Of a stretch of DNA of 64,000 nucleotides, positions 35,790 through 44,813 are shown in pieces (position 1 is the first letter of the stretch; each line of letters begins with the position of its first letter). The position numbers and the translations under genes were made by a program. The notes beneath the pieces were generated by a model. The model was not told the DNA's origin. It ran no database searches and saw only the letters and a program-made list of their open reading frames with translations. This stretch comes from Streptomyces aureocirculatus. Lineage in GTDB: Bacteria > Actinomycetota > Actinomycetes > Streptomycetales > Streptomycetaceae. Location: assembly GCF_000720475.1 (NCBI RefSeq), contig NZ_JOAP01000022.1, positions 62,001 to 126,000 of the forward strand, read 5' to 3'.

Positions 35790-36280
35790 CACAGGGCAGA
35801 ACGCTCAGTTGTGCGGGCGCGGACGGCTGCCTCGATGTCACGTGGGGACTGGTGGAGTTCGGCGGAGCGGGTGAGGACGGCGCGGGCGTAGTCGGGGGTC
35901 TGTAGGACGCCCACGATCCACGAGGGCCTCCACGTGCGCGGGGTCTTTGAGTTCGCCTGTGCTTGGTTGTGGGCGTCCTGGACGGGCTTGTGGCCGCCGG
36001 CGAGTTGTCTGCGCCAGGAGCGGATGTGTGACTCGAACCCCGCAAGGCGGGCTCGCAGCTCGTCGTAGGCCTCGGGCCGGCCGCACGCCGTGGCCCATTG
36101 GTGCAGGTCCTGCGGGGTGGCCGTCTGCCTGCCGAGCTCCAGCTTCGAGACCTTGGAGTGGGGCCAGCAGAGCTTACGGGACAGGGCGGTAGCGGTGAGC
36201 CGGCCTTCCGAGGCGGGGAGCCGGAGTTCCCGCAGCCGCACCCCGAGTGCTTCGCGGGCCTGCTGATAGTCCGTGCTCAC
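35790..36280 (-). pseudogene. XRE-family regulator (DUF5753 type), 3'-truncated
   Basis: From GTG 36280 the frame gives MSTDYQQAREALGVRLRELR and a helix-turn-helix (LTATALSRKLCWPHSKVSKL), followed by a DUF5753-like start (SWIVGVLQTPDYARAVLTRS). It is intact to RARTTERSALW near 35790, where the sequence passes into the IS5 relic. About 110 residues of the C-terminal domain are lost. The reading continues to a stop only through foreign sequence. Confidence 0.7.
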
Positions 36281-36358
36281 CGGTACACCCCTGCTTTACG
36301 CCTCCTTCGCGGCCATGCCCGGCGCGAGGTTGCCCGCCCCCGCCCCCGCCGCGATGAT

Positions 36359-37213
36359 CTATTCGCTGAGCCACTTCGCCATCCACCCCTCGTTCTGCGC
36401 GGAGATGACCCGTTCGCACTGTTCGACGAAAGCGTCGTCGGTGGCGGGGTCGGGTGCGCCGACGCGGCGGGCCGTCAGCCTTTCCAGTTCCGTGGCGGTA
36501 CGGGAGAACTCGACCTCCTGGTAGGCGTACCGGGACGCCGCCGCGTGCGCGGTGACCGCGGCGGCCACCGTGGTGACCGTCGCGACCCACACGGTGGCCC
36601 GGTCCGACCCGAAAGCGCCGGATGCCGCGCCCAGGGCCGCGGCGGTGGCGGCCAGTACCAGTTCCACCCGTCGAACCTGAGCGTTCCGTCGGCTCATGTG
36701 CGCGGCCCGGGGCCGGTAGTACTCCTCGACCTGGCTGGTGACCCGCAGCTCCATATAGGAGCCGACATCGCTGACAGGGGGCAGTGCGCGTCGGCGCGGG
36801 GTGAAGGGAATGGTGCGGGCGATCAGGTCTCCGGCGTCCGTGATGGCCCGCTCGGCGCGGTCCAGGAGTAGGTGGGGGGCATCCGCGTCCCGGTAGGGGG
36901 CGACGCGGGCGAGGTAGGCATAGGTCTCGCTCTTGAGCTCCTCGCTGAGGGAGCGCAACCGGGTCCAGTCCTGCATCTGTTGGGGGCCGGCCCGCTTGGT
37001 GGCCAGCGGCACGAGCGCTACCGCGGCGGCCGCCAGGAACGCCAGGGCCTTCCCCGCCTCAGCACTCCACGTCATGATCTGCGCGGCAGCGGTGCCGGCG
37101 CACGCCCCCGTCACGCCCAGCACGAGGGCGACGGTTCTGGCCCGCATGATCGCGCGCTTGGCGTGGTCGGCCGCCTGCGACCACACGCTTTGACGGTCCC
37201 ATATCCACTGCAC
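36359..37213 (-). CDS. DUF4231/SLATT-family membrane protein
   Basis: The GTG at 37213 has AGGGGA upstream. A GTG at 37237 is possible but lacks a binding site. The 284-residue product has four membrane helices in two pairs (ALVLGVTGACAGTAAAQIMT with KALAFLAAAAVALVPLATK; VELVLAATAAALGAASGAFG with VWVATVTTVAAAVTAHAAA). Between them are the DUF4231-type charged helices (EEYYRPRAAHMSRRNAQVRR). The family belongs to the SLATT group of two-TM proteins predicted to form pores as suicide effectors in nucleotide-based conflict systems. No nucleotide synthase is adjacent. It is divergent from the membrane protein at 37303. Confidence 0.75.
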   Translation of the reverse strand: MQWIWDRQSVWSQAADHAKRAIMRARTVALVLGVTGACAGTAAAQIMTWSAEAGKALAFLAAAAVALVPLATKRAGPQQMQDWTRLRSLSEELKSETYAYLARVAPYRDADAPHLLLDRAERAITDAGDLIARTIPFTPRRRALPPVSDVGSYMELRVTSQVEEYYRPRAAHMSRRNAQVRRVELVLAATAAALGAASGAFGSDRATVWVATVTTVAAAVTAHAAASRYAYQEVEFSRTATELERLTARRVGAPDPATDDAFVEQCERVISAQNEGWMAKWLSE

Positions 37214-37302
37214 GGTTGGTTCCCCTGAAGTCCCCACAGGCAGATCTTCCCAGCACTACCGTGAGAAGGACAGCGCGCACCGATCGATCCGTATGGAGTG
37301 AG

Positions 37303-38754
37303 ATGCCGGAAGTACGCCGCACCGAAGGCAAGGCGCTGTCTCGAGCGAACCGTACACCCCGCCAGGCGGCCGTGATCGAGCAATCTCCGCTACTGGGGCG
37401 GCGGTTGAGCGCCCTGGGCTGGGTCGCGCTGACGCTGGGCAGTGGGTGCCTGGGTGTCCGCTTCGGGAGCGCAACGGCTCAGGGAAGCTGGGGGTGGCTG
37501 GCGGCCGGGGTGGTCCTGGTGCTAGCCGGAGTATGGGGGACGCAGCGGGGACGGCGGCACCTGACGCCCGTCCTGACCAGCCTCCAGGGCCTCCCCGCGG
37601 ACGAACGGGTCGTGCTGTTCCTCCGGGCGTTCTCCGACGACGCCGGGTTCTCCCGGGTGGCCGCACTGCGGTGGTTCCGCCTGCTGTTCACATCGATGCT
37701 GCCGACGCCCGCTCATCTGTGGACCGAGGAGGACCAAGTCGGCCGGGCCGTCGCACCGTTCGGGCGGATGGTCGCGCTCGGACGCCCGGCCGACCGGCTG
37801 CCCCGGCTCGGCGCCGAGCGCAGTTACGCCTCGGACCAGACCTGGCGGACCGAGGTGCTCGCGGCGCTCGATCGCGCCGCGCTGGTCCTGCTGGTCGCCG
37901 GGGCGGGACGGAGTCTTGCGTGGGAGGTCGATCAGGTGGTGGGCCGCGACGATCCCGCCCGCCTGGTCCTCGTCGTCAGTCGTGACCGCGACCAATACGG
38001 CCAGTTCCGGGCATCGCTGGGAGATCATTTCCCCAAGGGGCTGCCGGCGTACCCGCCGACGCGAACGCGACACCGCCTTCTGCGGGGGCGCTACGTCCGC
38101 GCCGCGATCTGGTTCGACCGTGACTGGACGCCGCACTGGGAGATGCTGGACGGCAGGTTCCCGCTGATCGGACTCGCACGTCGCACGCAGAAGGCCCTGC
38201 CACGCGCCCTGCGGCCGGTCTACCGGCGGGCCGGTGTGCCGGCACGGGTCACACCCACGACGCCGCGCCCGTGGGCGGTGAAGCTCAGCACGCCGTTGAT
38301 CGCCGCGTTCTGGCTGATCCCCCTTGCGTTGCCCCTCCTCGGCGTGATCCTCGCCGATGCCGCCAACGCCGCCGTCGAATCCGCCCTCACCGGGGGCTCT
38401 TCTGATGCTTTTGTGGATGCCGGCACTGATGACTCCAGTGATCTGTTCACCGTCGACCATGGCGACACTCTCGGCTTCCTGTCGGCCTGGCCGATGTGGT
38501 GGTGGGTGGCCGTAGTGGCTGCCTGCGGGTACCGGGTATGGCGCGGAGGGCCCTACGTCATCATGATGGCGCGTATCCAAGGCGTCTTCGTCCCGGTCTT
38601 CCTGCTGGCATTCGTGCTGACGAAGCTTCCCGCCTACGCCGTCTTGCCGTTCGTCGCCTTGAGCCTTCTGGTGTTGATCGTCCTGGGCATGCCCATAGCC
38701 GCCATGCTGCTCATCCGGCGTGATGTGCGCGACTGGATCGACTCGCGCCTGTAG
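37303..38754 (+). CDS. Multi-pass membrane protein with a possible TIR-like central domain
   Basis: The ATG at 37303 follows TGGAGTG. The 483-residue product has two N-terminal membrane helices (about 36-75), a cytosolic domain at about 95-310 and several C-terminal helices (from about 320). In the cytosolic domain, VVLFLRAFSDDAGF, then APFGRMVALGRPADRLPRLG and WRTEVLAALDRAALVLLVAG and AWEVDQVV resemble a TIR-like nucleotide-hydrolysing fold, with the E of AWEVDQVV as a possible catalytic residue. The family is not firmly known. Divergent pairing with the SLATT gene suggests a common immune-type function. Confidence 0.65.
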   Translation: MPEVRRTEGKALSRANRTPRQAAVIEQSPLLGRRLSALGWVALTLGSGCLGVRFGSATAQGSWGWLAAGVVLVLAGVWGTQRGRRHLTPVLTSLQGLPADERVVLFLRAFSDDAGFSRVAALRWFRLLFTSMLPTPAHLWTEEDQVGRAVAPFGRMVALGRPADRLPRLGAERSYASDQTWRTEVLAALDRAALVLLVAGAGRSLAWEVDQVVGRDDPARLVLVVSRDRDQYGQFRASLGDHFPKGLPAYPPTRTRHRLLRGRYVRAAIWFDRDWTPHWEMLDGRFPLIGLARRTQKALPRALRPVYRRAGVPARVTPTTPRPWAVKLSTPLIAAFWLIPLALPLLGVILADAANAAVESALTGGSSDAFVDAGTDDSSDLFTVDHGDTLGFLSAWPMWWWVAVVAACGYRVWRGGPYVIMMARIQGVFVPVFLLAFVLTKLPAYAVLPFVALSLLVLIVLGMPIAAMLLIRRDVRDWIDSRL

Positions 38755-39029
38755 TACCTGTAGTAGCAGAGTCGTCGCCGTTGCACAGTCCCCGAACCGG
38801 GCCGAGCCGGGGCGCCCCTCAGAGTGCGCGGACGAGGCGGGCGCGGGTCTGGACGCAGCGCACGGTGCCCTCGATCGGCGCGGACAGATGGCCTTCTGCC
38901 TCGCAGCTCAGCCACCACAGCCGCTGACTTCGGTTTCGACCGCTGGCGGTGACCCGGGCCTCCAAGGCTTCACCCGCCCCATGGCCTTGGAGGCCACTCC
39001 CGCAGCCGGGCGCGGGCAGGCGCGCGAGG

Positions 39030-39525
39030 TCACGTGGTCTCGAAGAGGATGACGTACTCCTCCAGGCCGGTGATGGGGAACACCTCCCCCTGCAGACGCT
39101 CAAACGCTTCACGTGCCGTATCCCGCCCTTTCGCCCACACCCGCACGCGGTAATCACGGTCCGCGTCCACAAGCTGCGTACACAGCTCCGGCTCGGGCCC
39201 GCCGATCGTGGAAACCACGAGATCACCGCGTGGAAACCACGAGATCACCGCTGTGACTGGCGAAGGGCCACGCACCCAGCTCGACAAACTCCCCCTTGAG
39301 GGATGGAGGTTCGCTCGCACACCGCAGAGACACCACGACCTCATGGGACGGAGCTTCGCTGTTGAAGACCGCCGTACCGTCCCCGACCGTGACGGCACAC
39401 GCGAAGTCGATCTCCAGCTCCCAGCAGTCAGGGCGCTCAGCCTCCGACGGCCTGCGCTTTTGGTCAATCGCAAACATCCCCCGGTCGAGACTCACCGTTC
39501 CCGAGACACAGCGTCCAGTTGCCAT
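39030..39525 (-). pseudogene. Conserved-looking gene broken by a 22-bp tandem duplication
   Basis: From ATG 39525 (GGAGGGGGGAGG upstream) the frame reads MATGRCVSGTVSLDRGMFAI to HSGDLVVST. A 22-bp duplicated unit at 39208-39251 then throws it out of frame. Removing one copy gives continuous coding through DLVVSTIGGPEPELCTQLVD to ILFETT and a 157-residue product. The N-terminal half is beta-rich and the C-terminal half alpha/beta. Family not recognised. Confidence 0.7.
39208..39251. repeat. 22-bp tandem duplication
   Basis: Two perfect adjacent copies of a unit beginning GTGGAAACCACGAGATCA. As 22 is not a multiple of three, the second copy breaks the reading frame of the minus-strand gene. 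Confidence 0.95.
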
Positions 39526-39789
39526 GCCCTCCCCCCTCCCCATGTTGTTTCCTGCCACCGCTGCTTACATGGCCTCCGCTACGCAGGAGACGACCGAGCG
39601 GGCTTCCACCGGATCACAGCCAGCGCCAGACGCACGGCTCGCGAACAGCCCTGATGCGCTCCCCGCACGGGGCCGACGCCACGGCGCTGCCGACGCCGTA
39701 GACCCACATCGGAGCTTCCCCTCGCGTACGGGCCGACGGCCCGCTGGCAGTGGGGGGCCGCCCAGGTTGGCGATTCGGCCCGGGCCTGC

Positions 39790-39870
39790 TCGGCCCGCCT
39801 CACCTTGGGCGGCAACATCACCGAAACCAGCACCGACTCCTACCGCCTCGCCACCACCGCGCCCGAGCCG
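39790..39870 (+). pseudogene. IS21-type IstB tail, copy 1
   Basis: The frame GGNITETSTDSYRLATTAPE is like the end of IstB helper ATPases of IS21 elements. It resembles the fragment near 48715-48805 over about 100 bases. The rest of the IstB gene is absent. Confidence 0.4.
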
Positions 39871-39938
39871 AACAGCAAGCAGTCGTCCGACTGCCTCCTT
39901 TCGAAAAGAGCAGGTCGTGAGGTGGCCCAGATGGGTGG

Positions 39939-40319
39939 TCACACGGTGAGGACACCGCCGACGAAGGTTCGATCTGGCGGTGACGCCACGAGTTCGACCA
40001 TGGTGCCGGCGCGGAGGTCATCGCCGGCGACGCGCGTGATCGCCTCGGTGAGCGCGATGCCGAGGCGCGCAGTGATCCGGGCGGCGTCGGGGCGGTCGAA
40101 GACGCCAGCGCGGACACCCAAGATCACCGAGGCGTTTGTGTCCACGGCCTTGCCGCCCTGCGCGAAACGGCCTGCGGGGACTCCGTCCAGGCGGACGCTC
40201 ACGAGGTCGCGGGCCCATTCGCCATAAACGTCGACGATCGCGTCGGTCAGCGCGGCGACGAGCATGGGTTCTTTGCCGGTCAGTCTGTTCTCTGGAAGGT
40301 GGACGGTCAGATGCGGCAT
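39939..40319 (-). CDS. Tautomerase-superfamily protein
   Basis: The ATG at 40319 gives MPHLTVHLPENRLTGKEPML. Its proline-2, exposed after methionine removal, is the catalytic base of the tautomerase fold. The 126-residue length with VRLDGVPAGRFAQGGKAV and later FDRPDAARITARLGIAL fits the cis-CaaD/MSAD-like members. Substrate is unknown. It is divergent from the MarR gene across 64 bases, so MarR probably regulates it. Confidence 0.75.
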   Translation of the reverse strand: MPHLTVHLPENRLTGKEPMLVAALTDAIVDVYGEWARDLVSVRLDGVPAGRFAQGGKAVDTNASVILGVRAGVFDRPDAARITARLGIALTEAITRVAGDDLRAGTMVELVASPPDRTFVGGVLTV

Positions 40320-40383
40320 AGTGGACCTCGTTCCCTTGGAACCCAAAGCCTTTGTCGTTAAAGATACTTGGAAGAGATCGCTG

Positions 40384-40872
40384 ATGTCCACGGAATCGGA
40401 CGGTCCAGCCGTCGACGAGGCCGTCCGCACCCTGCTGTTGCTCATGCCGCGGCTCATCGGCCGCGCCAAGCGCCTGCCCATCCCTCCGGCGCTTCAGGGC
40501 CTGGACCTGGCACCGCGACACCTCGCGCTGCTGGCCCACCTGGAGTACGACGGTCCCACCAGCATCAACGAGCTGGCCGCCCGGCTGGAGGTGGCCCCGA
40601 CGACCGTCAGCCTCATGGTCAGCGAGCTGTCACGGCCGGGCGTCCTGCAGCGCACCGCCGATCCCGCCGACCGCCGCCGCCGCATCATCGCCATCGCCCC
40701 CGCCTACGCCGCACCAATCAGCGAATGGCTCTCCGGCAGTGCCTCTGCCTGGGAATGCGTCATGCGCGGTCTCGACCCCGCGGAACGCGCCACCGTCATC
40801 ACCGCCCTGCACGCCTACGAGGCCGCCTTGGAGCAAGCGGGCGACCAGCAGCGCTACGCGCAGCCGCGTTAG
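40384..40872 (+). CDS. MarR-family regulator
   Basis: From ATG 40384 the product (162 aa) shows the MarR winged helix. LAPRHLALLAHLEYDGPTSI leads into NELAARLEVAPTTVSLMVSE (recognition helix). The wing is RTADPADRRRRIIAIAP. The frame is open upstream to 40264, but ATG 40384 is preceded by GAAGAG and fits the family length. It probably represses the divergent tautomerase gene and is ligand-sensitive. Confidence 0.8.
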   Translation: MSTESDGPAVDEAVRTLLLLMPRLIGRAKRLPIPPALQGLDLAPRHLALLAHLEYDGPTSINELAARLEVAPTTVSLMVSELSRPGVLQRTADPADRRRRIIAIAPAYAAPISEWLSGSASAWECVMRGLDPAERATVITALHAYEAALEQAGDQQRYAQPR

Positions 40873-41222
40873 CAGGCTTGGCGAAGTCGGCATAGCGCGG
40901 CCTGCAGCCACAGCCGCTCCCGCATCTCACCAACATTTTTCCGCCTCGGGATCGCTGACCGTTGCCCGAACCACCTGACAAACGCTGCTGCTGCTCGCCA
41001 ACGAAGCCACGGAGCCGGCCACGGCGCAGAACGGGCGGCTGTACCCGTCGGCTGTTCCACATCGCCCGCGACAGCGCCATCCGGATGGTTCATACGAAAC
41101 CGCGGTCCGCAGTGACTGTGCCCACTACGGCGCGTTGTTGCTCACGCGACCGGATGCTCCCGCGCCGCGTTGGCACCCACCGCGCCACCTCAACTACCGA
41201 ACAGCCTGGAACGGACATCGTC
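40873..41222. other. Stretch without recognised features
   Basis: No gene or hairpin was recognised. An open frame continues into the methyltransferase but has no coding character before its ATG. Confidence 0.4.
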
Positions 41223-42134
41223 ATGGCCCATGACCAACTAGCGCCCTCCTACAGCGACGCCAATCCGCTCTTTCGGCTGTGCCGGCACTTGGGCTGGGGT
41301 GCGCTGGTGAACCTGGGCTTCTACACCCTGCCCACGCTGCCCGCTGTTCTCGGCGGTCTCGCCTTCTTCCAGCGCCGGCTGGAATCGAAGAGCCTGGCTC
41401 TTCTGGAGGCTCGTCCGGGCCACCGGGTGCTGGATGCATGCTGTGGACGCGGTCACACCACCGCCCGGCTGGGTGCCGTGGGCTGTGAGGCGGTGGGGGT
41501 GGACGTCACAGCCCAGCAGATCGAGGAGGCCCGCGCCCGGTACGGCCGCTCTCCCCGCGCCGCCTTCGCCGTCGCCGACGTCACCGCTTTGCCGAAGCAG
41601 GCCGACGGCATCAGCGCGGATGGTTCGTTCGACCGGGTGCACTGCCTAGAGGCGGCCTTCCATCTCTCGCCCGCGGGCCGTCGCGCGCTGCTCGACGAGG
41701 CTTTCCGAGTTTTGCGCCCCGGCGGCCGGTTTGTCCTGGTCGACTTCACCTGGAACACCGAAGATCCGGGACTGATCCGTCTCCTCGATACGCACGGTCT
41801 CGTGCGCTCGGCATGGCAGCTCGAGGAGTTCGAGCCCCTGGCGCGCTACCTGGCACACGCCAGGGAAGCGGGGTTCGTCGTGCGGCGCACCGTCGACTGG
41901 ACCCGCCCGGTCATCGATCGTTTCTGTCAACTGGGCGCGGTGTTGGCAGGCTTGGCCTCCACCCGCACGGGCCGGCGCCTGCTGTGCCTGCGCTGGCCCG
42001 GCCTTCGGGAGTTCAGCGAACTGGACTGGAAGAGCGTGCTCGTCACCATCGAAGCGCACCGGGCGGTCGGGCGCTTCACCGGCTATACCGCTCTCGTACT
42101 CGACAAGCCGCAAGACCACGAGAGCGCGTCCTAG
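41223..42134 (+). CDS. SAM-dependent class I methyltransferase
   Basis: The ATG at 41223 gives a 303-residue product with GHRVLDACCGRGHTTARLGA (SAM motif I), VGVDVTAQQIEEARARY (acidic end of strand 2), FDRVHCLEAAFHL (motif II/III) and RPGGRFVLVDFTWN. The N-terminal 60 residues form a helical cap (LGWGALVNLGFYTLPTLP). Small-molecule methyltransferases of this type act in secondary metabolism or lipid modification. The acceptor is unknown. It is followed by a truncated SDR on the other strand. Confidence 0.85.
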   Translation: MAHDQLAPSYSDANPLFRLCRHLGWGALVNLGFYTLPTLPAVLGGLAFFQRRLESKSLALLEARPGHRVLDACCGRGHTTARLGAVGCEAVGVDVTAQQIEEARARYGRSPRAAFAVADVTALPKQADGISADGSFDRVHCLEAAFHLSPAGRRALLDEAFRVLRPGGRFVLVDFTWNTEDPGLIRLLDTHGLVRSAWQLEEFEPLARYLAHAREAGFVVRRTVDWTRPVIDRFCQLGAVLAGLASTRTGRRLLCLRWPGLREFSELDWKSVLVTIEAHRAVGRFTGYTALVLDKPQDHESAS

Positions 42135-42247
42135 CAACGGATGAGAGGGCAGACAGGCCCTCTGTCGGCTGCCGTGGCGCCAGTGCGTTGCGGTGTGCGG
42201 CGTTCGGCGGCGTCGCGGCGGTTCTGTGCGACGGCATCCGGTGCGTG

Positions 42248-43288
42248 TCACCGCGGTTGGTCCGCGGGGTCCTGGAGGGCGCGGACGAGGTAGTCCTCGT
42301 CGAGGGGCTTGGGGTCGGCCAGGTCACCGATGACCTCCAGCAGATTGCTCCGGTCGTAGGTGCGGCGCTGCGCGAAGTAGCCGAGGAGTCGTGTGTGCCC
42401 GACGATGAGGGCCTCGGCCGGGGTGGGATCGGTCAGTTCCGGCACCGGGACCAGGGCTGTGCCGGGGAAGCGGCGCTCCAGGGCGCCTGCCGCCGTTGCC
42501 GTGGTGGTGTTCTGGGGGTGGGTGACATGCAGCGTCCGCAGGGAGGTCGTGCTGCGCAGGGTCTCGGCGGCGCGGACCATGGCCTGGGCTGCGTAGTCGA
42601 CCTGAAGGAGGTTGAGCGCGCCGCCGGGGTCGATGGCCACGCGCAGGCGCAGGGTGTCTGCGCGGCCCCGCTGGTAAGCGGGCAGCAGGGGCCGGCTTTT
42701 GTCGCCCGGAGACAGCGCGTGCACTCCCGCGTCCACGGCGCGCATCAGGTCGTCCAGGGGCTGGCTGGGCAGGCCGGGAGGCGTGGGGCGGTCGGTGACG
42801 AGGAGGCTGGGCCGCATGATGGCCACCGGCCGTCGGGTGTTGCGGGCCCAGGCGTGCACCATGGTCTCGGCGGAGTATTTGGTTTCCTCGTAGGGCACTT
42901 GGAAGCCGGCGTCCTCGCGCAGGTCGTCTTCTTGTACGTGTTGTACGTGGCCGGTGAGCCGGCGGCCTGCTACGTAGGCGGTGCTGACGTGAATCACCTG
43001 GGCACTGGGGGCGTGGTCGGCAAGGGCCAGCAGGTGGCGGGTGCCGAGCACGTTGGCCCGGTACACGGGTACAGGGTCGCCTCCCAGGTTGAGCAGGGCT
43101 GCGCTGTGCCAGATCTGGGTGAGTGCGTCGGTGGCCTGTGCATGGGCGTCGGCGCTCAGCCCGAGGGGCGAAATCGCGATACCCGTTGTGCGGGGTACGT
43201 CGTCTCGGATTCGGCCAAGATGCACCCGTCCGACCGACCATGCCGAAGAGTGAGTCCGCGCTATCGGGAGTTCCTGAGGCGGAATCAT
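42248..43288 (-). pseudogene. Thioester-reductase-like SDR lacking its N-terminus
   Basis: The frame contains TQIWHSAALLNLGGDPVPVY, RANVLGTRHLLALAD, VIHVSTAYVAGR and VPYEETKYSAETMVHAW (YxxxK as YEETK misaligned, then KYSAE), RPVAIMRPSLLV. This is the NAD-binding-4 (male-sterility/thioester reductase) SDR group. The nucleotide-binding GxxGxxG strand expected about 70 residues earlier is missing. A start at ATG 43288 would give 346 residues with an unrelated N-terminus. It is probably non-functional. Confidence 0.6.
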
Positions 43289-43379
43289 GGCCTCCGTCAC
43301 AGCTCGATCCCGTGAGTCATGATCAAAAGGCCCGGGTTGCGAACCATGCCCGACATACACGCTCGCGGGAGCACGGGGC

Positions 43380-44051
43380 ATGCAGAACAAGACCTACCGG
43401 CGCAGATGTGGTGCGGCCGTCGCCGCTCTGGTGGCCGCAGCGATCGTCGGTACAGGGCTGTCCGGCTCGGCGATGGCCGTCGACCACACACAAGTGAACA
43501 GCAGCACGCAGACCGCGACAACCGCCCCCCTCCGCGCTGACGTCGATCTGTCCGGTGTGAGCGACGGCGAGGGGGAGGCCGCGATCCAGCGCGCGGTCGA
43601 CGTCATCAGCTCCATACCCGAGTCGCTGATCAAACGAGTCGAGGCGGGCGACCAGAACGCGCTGCGCGAGGTCGTCGAGCTCCTGGACCCCAGCGTCCAG
43701 GCCAAGCCCGGTGTCCAGTTCGGCTGGTTCGGGTGCGCGACCGCAGTGGCCAAGTTCGCCGCCGAGAACGGGATCGGTATCGCCAAGGCGTGCAAGCTCG
43801 TCAAGAACGGCAAGAAGGTCGTCAAGGCCATCTGGGCCTACATCAAGCACGGTAAGTACCCGGTACCTCGCTCCGGGCATGTCGGCATCCTGCGGTGTCG
43901 CAGGCGCCGTAGCATCTGTGTCGTTCGATCCCGACGGACGCACCCCGGCCACCGGCGGCAGCAACGACAAGACGGTGCGGATAGGCATGGATCTGTCAGA
44001 GGTGCAGGAGGTCATCGACGGCCGGATCCTTGTGCCGTGGCGGCCGGGTGA
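43380..44051 (+). CDS. Secreted protein with a cationic C-terminal segment
   Basis: From ATG 43380 the product has a Sec signal peptide (AAVAALVAAAIVGTGLSGSA, cut near AMA/VDH) and an acidic stretch (LRADVDLSGVSDGEGEAA). A cationic amphipathic segment follows (GWFGCATAVAKFAAENG, then GIAKACKLVKNGKKVVKAIW). Two cysteines could pair. After KHGKYP (near 43862) the frame becomes low-quality basic residues, so the native C-terminus may be lost to a recombination that brought in a WD40 scrap. The shape recalls antimicrobial precursors, but the family is not recognised. Confidence 0.6.
   Translation: MQNKTYRRRCGAAVAALVAAAIVGTGLSGSAMAVDHTQVNSSTQTATTAPLRADVDLSGVSDGEGEAAIQRAVDVISSIPESLIKRVEAGDQNALREVVELLDPSVQAKPGVQFGWFGCATAVAKFAAENGIGIAKACKLVKNGKKVVKAIWAYIKHGKYPVPRSGHVGILRCRRRRSICVVRSRRTHPGHRRQQRQDGADRHGSVRGAGGHRRPDPCAVAAG
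43895..43985 (+). pseudogene. WD40 repeat scrap
   Basis: VASVSFDPDGRTPATGGSND followed by KTVRI is a single WD40 blade sequence. It has no continuation on either side and lies within the 3' end of the secreted-protein frame, in a different frame. Confidence 0.5.
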
Positions 44052-44811
44052 CGCGTGGCTGGCCGGCGGTACCTCTCTGTTCGCCGAGCCCCGGCCCGGG
44101 CTGCGGCGGCTGCGCGACCTGGGCACCTTCCATTGGCGGCCGGTGACGTCAGCCGAGGACGGCATCGAGGTGGCGGCCACCTGCACCGTGGCCGAGCTGC
44201 TGTCATTCGCCGAGGCGCCGGGCGGGCCGTGGCCGGCGGGGCGCGCGCTCATCGCTGGATGCTGCCGTGCGTTCTCGTCCTCCTTCAAGGTGTGGAACAC
44301 CGCCACGGTGGGCGGGAACCTGTGCGCGGCCCTCCCCGCCGCTCCCCTGGTCTCCCTGGCCGTGGCGCTGCGCGCGGTGTGCCGGACGCGGGGTCTGGAC
44401 GGACGGGAACGTGCGGTGCCCGCGGCCGACTTCGTGACCGGCCCGGGCACCACGACGCTGCTGCCCGGCGAACTGCTGCGCTCGATCACCCTGCCCGCCG
44501 ACGCGCTCGCGGAGCGCAGCACGGTACGCCGGGTGAGTACGCATCCGTGGGGGCGGTCGGTCGCGCTGGTGACCGGCACCCGTGATCCGTCGACCGGACG
44601 GCTGACCCTCGCCGTCACCGCCGCCACGAGACGGCCGGTGATCATCGAATTCGGCCGCATGCCATTCGCCTGGGAACTGCGGCAGGCGCTCCTGGAGATG
44701 CTGACGTGCGACCTGCTCCTCGAGGATTCCCACGGGCGCGCGGATTGGCGCCGGCATCTGGCCGTACACCTCGCGGTCGAGACCCGTGACGCACTCGCGG
44801 AGCAGAGGTAG
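43987..44811 (+). CDS. Molybdenum hydroxylase FAD-binding (medium) subunit
   Basis: From ATG 43987 the 274-residue product has the CoxM/CutM-like pattern: [20 protein letters not shown] at the start (FAD-pyrophosphate loop AGGTxL), then [15 protein letters not shown], and [20 protein letters not shown] (the TIGGNxxxAxPxxD loop). [20 protein letters not shown] follows. It passes electrons from the Fe-S centres to NAD+ or oxygen. The gene stops two bases before the next one starts, so both subunits are coupled. Confidence 0.85.
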   Translation: MDLSEVQEVIDGRILVPWRPGDAWLAGGTSLFAEPRPGLRRLRDLGTFHWRPVTSAEDGIEVAATCTVAELLSFAEAPGGPWPAGRALIAGCCRAFSSSFKVWNTATVGGNLCAALPAAPLVSLAVALRAVCRTRGLDGRERAVPAADFVTGPGTTTLLPGELLRSITLPADALAERSTVRRVSTHPWGRSVALVTGTRDPSTGRLTLAVTAATRRPVIIEFGRMPFAWELRQALLEMLTCDLLLEDSHGRADWRRHLAVHLAVETRDALAEQR

Positions 44812-44813
44812 CC

